In this document: positions 46,642 to 60,500 of the stretch, one piece after another | Layout: each line of letters begins with the position of its first letter | Numbering within the stretch: position 1 is the first letter of the stretch | Assembly: GCA_030267565.1 (NCBI GenBank) | Contig: BRXU01000017.1 | Span: 714,501 to 778,500 of the forward strand | Reading direction: 5' to 3' | Source of the DNA: Pleodorina starrii | Lineage: Eukaryota > Chlorophyta > Chlorophyceae > Chlamydomonadales > Volvocaceae | DNA length: 64,000 nt | Made by a program: the position numbers and the translations under genes | The notes under the pieces: model-generated | What the model was told of the DNA's origin: nothing | What the model saw: the letters and a program-made list of their open reading frames with translations, nothing else | Databases searched by the model: none

Positions 46642-49600
46642 ATGGAGAAGGTGCGTGCAACTTGCGGGCCGCTCGCCGCTGCACGAGTCGCGCGGTTGGT
46701 CGGGGCTATATTCGTTCCGGGGGGCTGCGGGCACCAACTGGCAACGTCGCGGCCAAAGGCCCCAATGCCAAAGAATGAACGCAGCCCATTACTCGGCCTC
46801 CGTTGGCCCTGGTCTTCAAGGCCTTTTCTTGCTCAAGCTGCGGACTCACTTGCGGTCTGGGAAAATGCGGCCCGTGCACGCCCCTTCCATTCCGACGACG
46901 CGTGCTGTAAATGCATTCAAGGCCAAGGCCTTATCTCGCTGCTGCGTGCTGCTTGACTCTTTCCGGGCCACTGTATTAATCGTTTCTGTTGAATTGGAAG
47001 TGTGGCGTTTTGCCGCCGTGGCGCCAAGGACTGATGACCCGTGGGTCGCCCCACTTCAATCCAGTAGGCCTCGCTCGTTACAGTTGTTGACTATTCGGCT
47101 GTTTCTACTTTTTTCGCTCTGTGGCAGCCTCCGTTGTGCAATTACCTTATTCACTGCCTCATGCGACTACTACATACTTGCGCGGCTGCCTGCCTGCCTA
47201 CCTGCCTGACTGCCTGTGTGTGTTCGGCGCACAGCTCAAGGAAACCGCTGCTGCCGTGAAGCATGGAGTACAGGAGACGGTTGCGACCGTGAAGCATGGA
47301 GTTCAGGAGGCTTCTACGACCGTGAAGCATGGAGTCAAGGAGACTGCTGCGACCGTGCAAGGCGGTGTCACGTTCGCGAAGGACAAGGCCATGGCCACCG
47401 CTGCAGACGTGGCGGAGCGCGCGGGCCATGCCGTTGAAGTAAGTATATTATCTTTTGAGCGGTTTATTGCATATAATTGTCGCGCGGATATTCGGGGCGT
47501 CTACCCAACTTTTGCACCGCTGGCTGCGTGGCGCGCGCTGCCGCCCGCCCGCCCGCCCGCTGGGCCATGCTGGGACCGCAACCCCAACCCCAACCCCGAC
47601 CGATACTGCAGGGCATCAAGGGCCACATTCCGATCATGCCCGAGGGCCAGGTGCGTGCGGGACTGAGTGGGGGTTCGGGGATGGAGGCGCGCGGGCGGCG
47701 AGTTGGCGGGGACAGTGCATGGGAGCTAGCGAGTGGGCGGGGGCAGAGCCGAAGTTACGCCGGTCGTGCGCCCCCGGGCGCTAATAAGGCCCGCCTTTGG
47801 TCCCTATGTACCGCAGACCCACCAGCCCGGCAGCGAGGCTGAGATGTGGACCAAGCCCGAGTTCATCCGCGAATCTTACGTGGGGGCGGACAAGCTGTTT
47901 GGCCGGGTGGCGCTCATCACGGGAGGGGACAGCGGCATCGGCCGGTCGGTGGCGGTGCACTTCGCCAGGGAGGGTGAGCAACTAAGCTGGCTGGCTGGCT
48001 AAGCTAGCAAAGGTAGCTAGGGGCGGGGAGGAAGGAAGGGAGGAAGAGGCATCAGCCGGCTGTTCCCGCCCTTAGGTATCACACGCACGGGTCGCTGGTG
48101 CTCCGTAATATTTCCTCTTCCTTTTTTCCTTTTCCTGTGCATGTTTTGTGCGCGATCACTCGCCTTACGTTTGTAAATACCATCCATTGATCGGTCATGG
48201 ATGGCTGTACGGCAGGTGCTGACGTGTTCATCATGTATCTGGACGAGCACGAGGATGCGCTGGTGACCAAACAGCTGGTGGAGGCGGAGGGCCGCCGCTG
48301 CGTCACCATGGCGGCGAATGTACGGGACCACAAGGTACATCGTGCTTGGAAGACGATGTCGTACGGCAGTCGTACAGAAACGCTGTCTTCTGTCTATCGT
48401 CCGTACGACAGCCGTATCCCGTACATCTGCGCGTGGTGGGCCTTCCTCTGTGCCGACGAGCCGGGGCATCTTGCTCTCGTGCTGGGGCACTTCCGGCGGA
48501 GGCCTGAAGCCATGGGCGCCCCTGCGCTCGTCTCACGCAAGCGCACCGCCGAGAACCTCCGAGAGTTGAATCAATTCTGTTTCTTGTGTTGTGTTTCGCC
48601 CCACTGGCAGGGCCACGACCGGTTGTCCCTCCGGCCTAAGACCCACCGCAATCCTGCCCCGCAATTGACCTCCCCTTGCTTGTGCCGTGAGGGGCGGAGT
48701 TGGCTGATGTAAGGGGTGAGTCAATCCGTCCGTCCCTTGTTTTGTCCTTCACCGCTCAACGGCTAACCCCTCTCCGTGCTCCCCTTCCCTCTCTTCCCCT
48801 CCCCCCCAATCCACCCCTTGCGTCCACAGTCCTGCTGCGAGGCGGTGGAGCGCTGCGTGAGCGAGCTGGGCAAGCTGGACATCCTGGTAATTAAGCGGTT
48901 AGGACTTGGGAGTTAGTCGGTTGGGAGTTGGGATTTGGCAGGAGTTGGGAGTTGGGAGTTGGCATGTGGGGATCGATGAAGGTGACGCAGCCCCGTTGCT
49001 CCAAAACCAGCCATTTCCACGTAGCAGAGCACTCTGCTGCCCGCCCAGTGTCCAGTGCCCAGTGCCCAGTATGTATGTACGATGTACCCCTCTTGACGCC
49101 TCCAGTGCCCATAACGGTAACTGCCGCAACCACCCCAACCGAACCAATGATTCCAACTGCTCATCACCAGGTGAACAACGCCGGTATCCAGTACTACCGC
49201 TCCTCCATTACCGACATTAAGGACGAGGACCTCGAGGCAACCTTTGAGACCAACATCCTGGGCTTATTCTATATGGCCATGGTACGGATGAAGGGTACGG
49301 CAGGGTACGGCAGGCGGGCGACATAGGGGGGCGCGGCGGGCCCTGCTGTGACCTGCTGCCATAATATGCGCATCATCAAGGTTAGACAATGACAAAGCCG
49401 AGCCTGTCCGCCGTGCACGTGACGTACACACCCGCCGTACTGTGTCGTACTGTAATGCAGGCCGCCGTGAAGCACCTTCCCGAGGGCGGCTCCATCATCA
49501 ATACCTCCTCCCTCGCGGCCTACGAGGGGGCGCCGCACCTGCTGGACTACTCGGCCACCAAGGGCGCCGTCGTCTCTTTCACGCGGGGACTTTCGGAGCA

Positions 49601-51056
49601 GCTGGCGAGCAAGGGTGAGGGGCTGGAGGGTTGGGAGGGTTTAGAGGGTTAGGGGAGGTTTGGTTTCGGAGGTGGAGGATAAGGAGGGCATGAACTTGTG
49701 TAGGTGCAGGTCTTGGAGAGCTAAAACTTGGAGGATGGAAGGGAAGAGCAAGAAGGCCTGAGAAGGGAGCAAGGGAGCAAGGCGACTGAAGGCCGGTGGA
49801 TGCCGTACGGTGTCGTACAGGCGACCGTACTAGGTGCGTTCCTTCTCCTCCTTCATTCTTTGTCGGATTCACAGAGCCTGCGTTAGATTTCCATTCGAGA
49901 TCCCTGGCACTCGCGCCGTTTTTGTTTTGCTCTTTGCGGGTGTGTCTTATGTGTTTAATGCTGTGTTCCTGACCCATGGGTCAATGAGCGCAGGCATCCG
50001 TGTCAATGCGGTGGCTCCGGGCCCCATTTGGACACCGCTCATCCCCGCCACATTCCCGAGGACAGCGATGGTCCCCTGGCAGATGCATGTGGGAGGGGGT
50101 GGGATGGGATGGGGTGGTTGGTGAGGGCTGAGGGGGTGATGGGGGTGGGGTGGTGAGGGGTTGGTGCGTGGTGGTGTGCGGCCGACGCGCCTACTTGCCT
50201 TGGTGTGATTTGCATCGTGGCACCACGGTACGGTATGTCGAATGTCGAATTCACTCGTCGAATCCTCCCGGGTAACAAGTGAACATCCCCGCCACGAAAC
50301 TCCCCCGGCCCCCGCCCCGGCCCCCCCTTCCTGGATCGCCCCTTCATGCCGTGCCGTACATCACAGGTGCCGATGCAGCGAGCCGGACAGCCGTCTGAGG
50401 TGAGCAATGAATAAAGCAAACTGCACACACATACACACACACCCTGAACCTGCCGTACAAGAGCAGCCTCATGCATCACAGCATGCGCGCTGACACACGA
50501 GGGATGCGGTTATGTACGACATTGCGTGCCGTACGCATTCTCTCCCTTCTCCATTCTCTCCCTCCCCACGCCCTCCATCCCCTCCCCTCCCCCCTCCCCC
50601 CTCCCGCCCTCCCTCCCTCCCTCTCTCCCCCTCCCCAGGTGGGTCCCTGCTACGTCTTCCTGGCGAGTGCGGGCGGAAGCTACTTCAGCGGACAGGTGAC
50701 TGAAGGGGGGGGGGGGCGGGGCGGGCTGATAGGTGTTGCGTTCTTCTTCTTCCTCTTCTTGGGAGAAGGTGCCAAAGGGTCTTCTTCTCATGAGACCTAC
50801 CGCGCAGCGATATGATGATGTCGGTGGTAGTACCGGCGGGTCACCCTAAGGACCCCACACCGTATGTATAAATGTGCCGTAGGGTTTGTGTCCCCCTTCA
50901 TTCCACCCTTGATGGCGACGGAGATGGGGGAGAGCCGGGACGCTGTTGTTCTCGAGCGCCCCTCGCCCCTTCCCTACATGCTGCTGCTGTTGCTGCTGCT
51001 GTTGCGGTGCGTTGCAGGTGCTTCACCCCAACGGCGGCATGCCCGTCAACTCGTAG
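46642..51056 (+). CDS. LEA-repeat/short-chain dehydrogenase (glucose/ribitol dehydrogenase type), copy B
   Basis: Twelve exons encode 357 residues: 46642-46650, 47235-47438, 47612-47650, 47817-47973, 48216-48334, 48830-48886, 49171-49281, 49461-49614, 49994-50088, 50367-50399, 50639-50695, 51018-51056. Every splice phase matches copy A. Exon 2 is 66 bp longer and shows 11-residue repeats (VKHGVQETVAT, VKHGVQEASTT, VKHGVKETAAT), as in group-3 LEA proteins, which protect cells in dehydration. The dehydrogenase part has TGGDSGIG at 119-126 and catalytic Ser249, Tyr262 and Lys266. Intron 4 is only 242 bp and has no satellite. Differences in the mature enzyme are few, for example MVPWQMH against MLMWQKQ before the [11 protein letters not shown] exon. 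The likely ancestor of the pair has this compact form. Substrate is not predictable from sequence alone. Confidence 0.92.
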
Positions 51057-51331
51057 ATAGGAGGGTGGTGGCGGGCTGCAAGGAAGAGACTTGGTTCGTT
51101 TTGCTTTAATGTGTGAGGTGTCCGCCCACGTCGACCGCAGGCGCTGAAGGAGCGAGTTGTTTGCCTGGCATCGTTCTCTTTGGAATTTTTGAGTTGTTGT
51201 TGTTGTGTTGATTGAGTAAATAAGAGGGTAGAGGACAGGGATGGCCGTGTATGTGGTAGCGACTGGCGCGAGTTGGCGGTAAGCCGGCATCCAACGTTGC
51301 GTAGTGATAGAGCACCTTGCTTGTGTTGTTG

Positions 51332-51336
51332 TGTAA
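51332..51336 (+). terminator. Candidate TGTAA poly(A) signal, dehydrogenase copy B
   Basis: TGTAA 276 bp after the stop codon; a second TGTAA lies near 51504. Confidence 0.55.
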
Positions 51337-51344
51337 CGGAGAGG

Positions 51345-53384
51345 GAAGTGAACGGAATGTCAAAACAGGGCTGTGGACAGGAATGTGAGATTTGTGACAA
51401 GGAAGGGGGCGGGGGGCTGCAGGGCCCTGCTTGGCCGGCTGCGTGTGGACTCGGGTCGCTGCCGCTGCCTGCTGCTGACGCCTGCTGCTGCAGGGGCTGT
51501 AGATGTAAGGGCATTCTTATGTCTGGATGGGCAACATTGCTCGTCAGTCGTTACAACACCGCCACCCGTAACGTCTCGCGATGACGGACGGCAACAACCA
51601 GGTTTTACACACACACACACACACACACACACGATACACGACACACTCTCCTAACGGTCCCAACCCCAATCTCGACATGCTTTCTTGTATCTCCAGCAGC
51701 AACGACGGACATACACCTAATCAGCTAAGCCACGCCTGCGCCCAAATTCGATGATCCCAAACACGGTACGCAAAGCAAAATTTCTGAAGGTAATGAAATG
51801 TCGGTGTTTGTGTACGACCCTAAAAGACGGTCAGTGCTTTCCCCATCCCCATCCCCATCCATTGTACTGGGAAAAAGCTTCAAAGCCTCTGAATCTAAGC
51901 TCCGGAACCAGTGAGCCCCAGGAATGCGCGCACCACGCGGCAACGGCCGGCGCGTCCTTGCAGCCGACTCTGCCCCCAAAGCGATAAGCGAGCGTCCTGA
52001 AAACGCGAAACTAAAGCTAAACCGCAAAAGTCGGCGCCAGAAACCGCCCTACACGACACTGAAATAAACAGAGCCTCGGCGAGTTGCCCTCCCGCCTCAA
52101 CCCCCCCCCCCCCCGGCTCCGGCCTATACGTGGATAACCCCCCCCAGAGAGAGAGAGAGGGTTACGAAGATCGGCCTCCTGTCCCTAGGACCCAAGCTGT
52201 ACCCCACTCTGAGGGCGTGCTCCGGAGTTAGCCGCCCGCCACGAAAAGGACGATGAGCGCGTGTCCACATATCGTGCAAAGCGTCGCAATCTCGCAAACC
52301 CACAGACCACACCACACCACACACCACCAGAACAAAAGACTCTTTGCCCCCAGGAGGGCGCTTCTCCGTGTTTTTTTCGGACGCAGTATCGGCTGCCGGA
52401 CTGCCCCTCAATTCCCGGACCCCTCCCTACTGCTCCATTTTCCGGAGCGTTCATCTCGACGGAAGGAGATTCTATCTGGGGCCTTCGCAGCCGGGGCCTT
52501 TGCAGAAAGGCGAAAAAACAGGAGATCCAAGGAGATGCAACCCTGACCCCCAATCGTGGTTGAATCCGAGCCGGCGCGGATTGGATCCGGGGTTCCCACA
52601 TTACTACCCAAACATTTCCCGCCGAAGTCAGCCTGGGTTTTACCCAACCCAAAGTGCAGCAGCCTGAGCAATCCGTACGGCCCTGAGACCCGTTCCCGTC
52701 GGCGCCGTTTCTTAGCCCCAACCAACCAACCAACCGCCAGACAGTTGCCAAACGCGCGGAGGACGGGCTGCCGTCATTAAATGCACGCAGGTCATGCGGC
52801 CACTGCCAATTCGTTTAGCGTTTTGTTTTGTTTTGAGAGAGATGGAGGAATGCGCGCAGTCCGCAGTGCCCTTTGACTGCTTTGTTGCAGACACAGACCT
52901 ACAGTGCTACAGATCTACAGAACTGCAGGCCGCAGCACAGCGCCTCCATAGACCTGGAAAGAAGAGGGGGGGAGAAGACAAGCAATTTCCGAATCATTTC
53001 CACATTGCCTTTGACACGCACATGGACCTGCGGCCCCCCAGAAAGGAACGCAGGGAGGCGGCGGCCTGTGCGCACCAGCGGCCCAGCGGCTGTGTCCCGA
53101 GGCGGCCGCCGCCCCCGCCCCCGCCCCGCCACGATTTCCGCACCTTGCAGCGCTTCAACGGGCGGCTGCAAGGTCTCCCCACCAGCCTCAAGTCCACCAT
53201 AACAACAATACCACATCAAACGCTACCAAACACCCCGTTCGCACTACCTGAAGCCGCCTAACAGCTATGGTCCGTATCATCAATTTGCGGAAGCGCTGCC
53301 GTTAGCCGGGAAGTTCTGCGGCCGCGCGACGATATACCCGAACACCCCTGCCTAGCGCTGTCTAGCTGTCTAGCACCTGCCGAA
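51345..53384. other. Intergenic region between convergent genes
   Basis: About 2 kb between the 3' ends of the plus-strand dehydrogenase and the minus-strand RBBP6-like gene. It holds a (AC)13 microsatellite (51607-51632) and a run of 14 C (52101-52114). ORFs of 90-190 codons exist on both strands, but none has a recognisable domain or convincing splice partners. Confidence 0.5.
51607..51632. repeat. (AC)13 microsatellite
   Basis: Thirteen perfect AC units in non-coding DNA downstream of dehydrogenase copy B. Confidence 0.95.
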
Positions 53385-53389
53385 TTACA
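53385..53389 (-). terminator. Possible TGTAA poly(A) signal of the RBBP6-like gene
   Basis: TTACA on the plus strand reads TGTAA on the minus strand, about 1.2 kb after the stop at 54600. Chosen only because I saw none closer; a long 3' UTR is possible in green algae but unproven. Confidence 0.35.
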
Positions 53390-54599
53390 TCGCACCGTAT
53401 ATGCCTGCTACCGTATGCTGTCTCTGCCCTGCTGAACCATCTACCCTGACTCTCACCCCGACCGCGCCGCGGCCAGCGCTACCGCCGACAAGCACTCCGG
53501 CCTACGAAGGGACCTTCCCCTTCCCCTCAAGTCTCTTTTCCCCTTACCCTTGCCCTTCCGCGAGGTCTCAGGCCGCACGGGGCGGTCCCCTTCCCGAACA
53601 ACTTGCTGCCTACAGCGTCAGCTGCGCCTGCCTGCTGCACGCCGCCCATCCGCGCCTCTCGACCCGACCCCGTAGAGGCTTCCGCAATTCCGGCAAGAGG
53701 CTGTCTCCTTCAGCCCTGCCCCAGTCAGCGCACTCCCCCGGGCCGCAATAACACCGGCCAACATAAAAACATGAAGCCCTTCAGTCCCCTTGATCATCTG
53801 CAGTAGTGGTGGCGGAGACGCCTAAACGGGAAAAGAACTTCGTTGTAGCCGCCGCCGCGAAAAGGGATTCACCAGCCGGCCGGCTGGTGGAGCCCGCGGA
53901 CGCAACACGCCCTGTACGTGCTTGCTGCCCGCCACCGGGTCTCCCGCAAAGCCCTCCTCCCTCAGGGCCCTCCCCGCTGCCGCCGCGTCACCGCGGCGGG
54001 AACCAGGGACCCCCGATTGATCTCTCGGAAGACCGCAACATGCTTCTTTGGCCCCCCGCATCTCAAACCCTCTCCGAGACACTTGGAACTCTGGAGATAC
54101 TGGATCGGCACCGGATCTTTTGATTCTCAATTCGATGGTTCTACCTTTGAAGAAAGAAACACACACACACCCATCGCCCGAGGCACTCGCCTGCGCAGGC
54201 GCTGAGGCGCTGGGCGCGCGTGCAGGATCCCTCCTCCGCAAGCACCCGCACGATCAATTCTTCATGCGCCGCCGCCGCCACATCGACCCAGAGCTCTCCT
54301 CTCGCCCCCCCCCCCTCCAACCGCCTCCTCGCCCGCTTGTGGCCCGACACCGTCACGAACCCCCCAGGCCCTGCAGCACACACGCCCAGACACGCCACAG
54401 GGATCCCGTGCACTCCCCACTCCTCCAGGCATCTGCCTCCGGCGGGCTAAGCGAGCCGCTCAGCGCCTATTTCCCCTGCCTCCCCGCCCCGTTTCGGAGC
54501 GGTACCCGCCAGCTTCTCCTTGACCCGTCCTACATCAATCCGCGAAACGATACAATGCGCCAGCTGCGGTTGCAGCCTCGTCCGACATGCTTCCGCACT

Positions 54600-57500
54600 T
54601 CAATCGCGATATCGCCGCCGCGGCCGATCATCGTCGCTGTCCCGGCCCCGATCGCGCCCCCGATCGCGCTCCCGTCCCTCGTCCCGGTCCCGCCAGCGGT
54701 CGCCGCCGCCGTCGCGCTCCTCGCGCCCGCCGCCGGCGGCAGCGGCGCCGCCGCCGCCCCCGCCGGCACGCGCCGGAGCCTCCCGCCCTCCTTCGTCTCG
54801 CGCAGTCCCTCGGCGTTGCTGCTCCTGCAAGGCCTGTCCTAGGGTCTGGTTGAACATACGCGCCGCGAAGCCCAGCCGCGACGGCGCGCGAGCACCCTCG
54901 CCGCCGCCGCCGCCGCCCTCCTTTCCGGCGCCGTCCCTGCCGACGCCAGCGTCGCCGCCGCGGGCCTTCGGCATCAGCCATTCGATACGACCCCGCTTTG
55001 CCCCGGCGTCGTCGTCGTCACGGCCGCCACCGGCGGCGGCGGCGGCGCGGCGGCCGCCGCTGCCGTGCCTATCAGCGCCGTAACGGTCATCCGCCCCTCC
55101 GCCACGCGAGCCGCGCACGGGGCTACGGCTACGGCTGCGACTGCGGCTGCTGCTGCGGCTACGGCTACGGCTGCGGTCTCGGCCGTCGTAGCCGCCCCTC
55201 TTGGCAGCCTTTGCGGCTGCCCCGGCGCCACCTGACGGCGCCGCCGCTGCCTTGGCGGCTCCGCCGCCTGCGCCGCTCGAGAGCTTCGCCCTGGACGGCG
55301 CCGGCGGCTCGTCGTAATCCTCCTCCTCGTAACCGCACGGCTGCCTGCAACCAACCCAACCGGACATTGCGTGGCGCAGAATTGGACCGCCAGATGAACA
55401 CTATTCATAACGCTTTGTGGCGGCGGGAACTCGGTGCCCCTCTCGACGGGAAGGAAGACCTCGGGAAGCGATTCGCCAAGTCCCGGGGCCGGGACCGATG
55501 CCTGCTGACGGCCAATGGCTGGCATGGCTCGCGCGCGGCCCTGCGGCCCCCACGGATCGCAGCCAGCGGCACCAGCGGCACCAGCGGCCAAGCTCTAGCC
55601 CGAATGCCGCAAGCCCTGGCGCCACATCCCCGCCCCGCCCGCACGCCTGCCCCAATGCCCCAACTATTCGAGCTTTGTATCACCCGAATACTTACCCGTC
55701 GTCGTACTCATCATAGCGCTCGTCGTCCTCGTCGTACGCGTCACGGCCGCCGCGCGACCGCGCCCCCGCCGCGGCACCGCCGCTGCCGCCGCTGCGCTGC
55801 CCGCTGACCGCGCCAGAAGCGCCGTCGCGTTGCTGCTGCTGCTGCGGTGGCAGCCTATCCTTCTCCTTCTCCTTGCCCCGCGACTTCTCCTTCTCCTTGT
55901 GCTTGTGGCCCTTCTTCTTCTTGCGGTCCTTGCCCTTGCCCTTCTTGTGCTTTTTCGCGGCCTTCCTGGCGGCCCGCCGATCGCCGCTGTCACTGTCGCT
56001 CGACGCGCCACCGTCCAGCGTCGACCCGGCGGCGCCACCACCACCACCACCGCCGCCGCCCCCGGCTGCTGCGGCGGCGGCGCCGCCACCGTAGTCGCTC
56101 GACTGCGGCGAATCCGAGCGTTCGTCCGAGTGCCGGATGCCAGGGCCGCCCGACGCGACGGGCCGCTGCTGCGATGCTTGCGGCTGCTGCGCTGGCAGCT
56201 GGGCCCGGTCCCGCGTTCCCGCCGTCCTCTCCCCCTCCTCTTCGTCTCGATCGCGATCCGAAACGTCCGCGCTGTCCGACTCCTCCCGATCGTCGACAGC
56301 CCGCTGCGCGGCTGCCGTCGACGTCCCGGGCCCAGCCGCCTGCTGCTGCTCGGTAGGCCGCCGCGAGGTGTCCCTGTGGATGAGCAAAAAAACGACAATA
56401 CGACAGGATCAAGTAAGGTTACTGTACGACACAACATGTCGAGGGTTGTGGAGTGCATGCGTGCACACGGTGCGGATGGTCATGACGGACGAAATGTCGG
56501 ATGTGAGGATTGAAGAGATATTATTGACAAGGGTGTCAGCCTTGGGCTAGGGCGGTTGATGATGCCCGTTGTTGTACGGAAGGCAGCAGGAGGAGCGGAG
56601 GGGGCGCGGTGTTGTCGTTGAGGGGGCACCGCCGTAAAGATGTACGGCTGACAACTCCGTGGCTGCGGACAGGTACGGCGGGAGCGTCAGGAGGGAACCC
56701 TCCGTTGCAGCCAATGGGGGCCGCAGGTGGCGCTGCAGATGTCGGCCACGGCGCGACGGCCCGTCACGGCGCGACGCATCCGGGGCCGTCTTTCGGGCGA
56801 AGTTAAAAAAGGAAACGTAAAAAGTCAGTGCAGCCATGCCGCCATGCCGTGGTAGCCATGCCCATATATCGGGACAACAGGCGGCAGGGTAACATTCCCC
56901 AACGCAAGGCCCCCTCAACAACCAGCTGCTGCTGCTGCTGCTGCTGCCACAAAATACCGTCATCAGCGCAACCAGACCAAGGCTCCGGGAGACACGGGAG
57001 GCGCCCCCGACACTTTCACAGCCCCCACTGCTGCGAACGGCGGCGACAGCGACGCACGCCCGACCGCATTGTTGAAGTATCAACCACGGCCACCCACGAT
57101 CGCCTCGCCTTGTCCCGCGCTTTGCAGGCATGCCAGTGACGGCCGAGCCCTTCGCCTGCCAACGCAATTACGCTGCGGACCGCCACACGACGGCAACCTG
57201 TCGACTTGAATGCGGCGCCACTAACCGATAAAGTAGAACCTCCGGACGATAAAGCCACGTCCCCCAGGACCAGAGGACAAGTCACCAGACGGACCCCAAG
57301 ACGCGCGGCATCAAGTGTCGGTGTGTGGCAAAAGGAGCTGGTGGTCAGGACCAGCCCCGCTTCCGGGGCCTCCTTCACGGACATTGCCAGCCCCTCTCGG
57401 ACTCCCTCTCGGGCACTGCGCACCACGCCACGCCACGCCACGCCGCGCTGCATTGCGCTGCGCTCAATAATAAAGAGCCGCCGAGCGCCGGTCCGCACCA

Positions 57501-60500
57501 GACTGCGCATCAACGCCCAAGCTCCTCCAAGCCTCGGCATCGCCCGCCACCGGAGCGCTTCCGGGCTGGGTGCGCGTCTGTTCGCACATCTGTTCGCACC
57601 GCACCGGATAGAAACCATCTGTCCGCAGCAGGGCACCCAGCACCCACCCATGGGGCAGCAACAGTCAACGGGCCGACGTCCCACTGCGCACCACCACACA
57701 CCACCGGGCCGGCGTCTCACAGCACACCGCCACAGACCATTCAGCAGCAAGCAAGTGCCCGGGCCAGGCCAGGCATCCAGCAGTTACGCACATAGACAGA
57801 CAGCCCCACGGTAAATCCGAGACAGTCCAGAAGGGGACGCCGCCGCCGCTGCCTATTACGGTGCACGCGCGGCGCTGCCGTGTCTGTGCTCGTGTCCGTG
57901 GTTACCCAGTCATCCAGCCATCCATCCAGCCAAGTAAGTCAATGTTTGGGCTGGAGCTCATGCAGAATGGCATGTGCGTACATGTGTCTTGCCGACCATA
58001 GCAGCGGCCCATGCTCAGACATCAACCCTCTGTTGCCAAGCTATGAGAGGCACCTGCCCAGACACACAACGTAGCCGGCCCTCACAGCAACCTCGGCGGC
58101 GGCGGCGGCGGTTTCTCTGAACGGGTCCCTAGCATGTCCATTCACCCGTCCGTCTGGCCACTCATGCCTGACCACCTATCAACGGCCCGCCCCTCGCAGC
58201 GTATCACCGACTGGACACCAACCCGAGGCTCGCCCCGAAAAAACCCTCCACCAAGCCATTGCGCGGCCCCAGTGGCGGCCTCGCCTCGCCTGCACTCCCA
58301 ACCTCGCCCCGCCCAGCGCAATGTCCCGCGCAGGAAGGACGCGAGGGTTCTGATTCCTCCAAGAGCGGACGGGAAAAGGAAAAAAGCCGCGAGGGGGTGG
58401 TACAGCGCGGCCAGTAAGGTTCAGGCGGACACACCCTAGGCGCCCACAGGCCCTCCAGGGCCTCCCACAGGCCCGCTGGCCCCACCTCCCAACGCTGTCG
58501 GAAAGCCGCAGGGAGGCCTTCCTCGTCAGCTCTGTGCGAGCGAGCAGAGCACCGGATGGGGCAGGCCTGGCCGCCAGTGACCAGGGCCGCCCGCAGTCAG
58601 GCGCCTCCCGCGCACACGCGGACCGAACACGGCAGCTCTACGTGACCAAACCCTGGCCTTCGTATAACCTTCAAAAAGACGCTGCGCACGGCATCACACG
58701 CACAGCCGCCGGCGCAACGTCTACAAATCCTACGTGCTACTAGCTCTGCCACACCCGGACAGGAGATGCGGCACTCAGAAGGGCAACGAAAAGCACTAGC
58801 GATGGAACTTCCGGCAAAAAAGGGGAAACCCACGCGATCAACCCGTCAAATGTTGGACAAAGCCCCCTCGAAAGCCGTGCACATGCTTGCCAGCCGCCGA
58901 AGCTGGCCACTTCAATCACCGAGCTACTGGTTGGCTTGCTAGTGGCGCAAGCAAAACGAAACGAGGCGAGGCGCGCGCGCACTTACATGCATGTATCTTT
59001 TTACACGTGGTTAGCCGGATGGTCAGGTCAGCCGGTTGGTCAGGTCATATTGCTGCGCCCTCGTGTGCACCTTTGCCACGGGGCACGCGAGCTCTCGAGG
59101 CAAGGCCCAAGCAAGCAGCCTGTCGCCACGACCCCTCCCTTCCCTGGAGTTGGCTGTTACAGAAACGCCCCGAGCCCTCAAGGGCGTATGGGCCGGCAGC
59201 ACCGGCACGGGCATACACGAGTCAATTGTCTCTCTTGTGTGCAGACAATGAGCCCACGACACCTCAGGGCGTCGGGCCCTCCACCACAAGGAACGACGAG
59301 ATCCCGCAGCCTGCAACCGCGTCGCTTCCGAAGGGAGTCCCGCATTCATTCGTAAAATTAATCCGGCTCGTCACAAAACACAAGCCGGATGCCCAGCGGC
59401 GCAAAGCCACAAGAAAGCAACGCCTCTTAACCAGCGCTAACACCGTTCCTCCATAAGAGTCGAGGAGTCCCTGAGCAATCACGCGACCAGCTCTTTGATC
59501 CGGCCGATACCCAGCCTTTCGACACGCTTCAGTGTCATTCGTGTCAACCTCAGACGTGACCCATGGCATGGCAAAGAATGCAAGGCGGCAAGGCCGATCT
59601 CCAAGCGGAGATCTGACCATCTCTGACAACAGCACGCGGGGTAGCGTGGACGTGATTTGCGGAGAGATATGGCAGCTGGACGTGCGCGAGCAATGGCACT
59701 ACGGTGCAAGTGCAGGGGACAGGGTACATCCACATAGCCACAAGAATGCATGGGGCTGGGGCACGGGACTGGGGCATGTTTTGGCAGGGCACCGCAAGAC
59801 GGACAGAATGCAGCGGGATAATTGTGGCGATTGCAATCGGGGACAAGTGACAAAGACGAAGGTCGTGCGTAGACTGCGCGTGTAAGATGTACTTCTGGAG
59901 GAGGGAGGGAGTGTTTAACGGAAGAAACAGTATTGTCGGCTGATGCGCGCCGCAAGCAGCGCTGCCGCAGGCCGGGTAGAGTGGGCACCCCATGACGAGG
60001 CCGCGGCTGCGCAGCGGTGGACTTGCTGACAACAATCTGCCGCCCGACACTGACACTAGGGAGATACACCCAGAAGCCCCAATGACAGGACTGAAAGCAC
60101 CCGCTAAGTAAACTGCCGAAGCAGCCGCTTCCACAGCAGCAGCACCTTCGTTCGGGCGACGCCGAGCGCGGTCGGTCCGCCGCCTTCCGCCGCTTCCTCT
60201 CTTCCACTCGCTGATCCTCTCCACTGTCGTCGCTCTCGCCGCCGTCGCTGCTCCGCCGACGCGCGCCTGCCGACGCCGCCGCGGCCGCCGTCGGGGGACG
60301 CACCGCCAAGCTCGCCTCCTCGGGCGGGGGCTGGGCCCGAACAATGGGCGCTCGCTCGCTATCGGAAGAACTCGCAGCCGACGGCGGCTCCGTCGCGTCG
60401 CCACCTTTGGCCGCCGCAGCCCCGGCGCCACCGTCGGCGGGGCTCTGATTGGCCGCGCCGCGCTGACGCGCCGCCGCGTCGCCGGCCTTTGGTTGCAGAG

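Noticed and set aside
58887..59456. 189-codon plus-strand ORF inside intron 3 of the RBBP6-like gene
   Set aside because: No recognisable motif; nested genes are possible, but nothing in the sequence supports one here.
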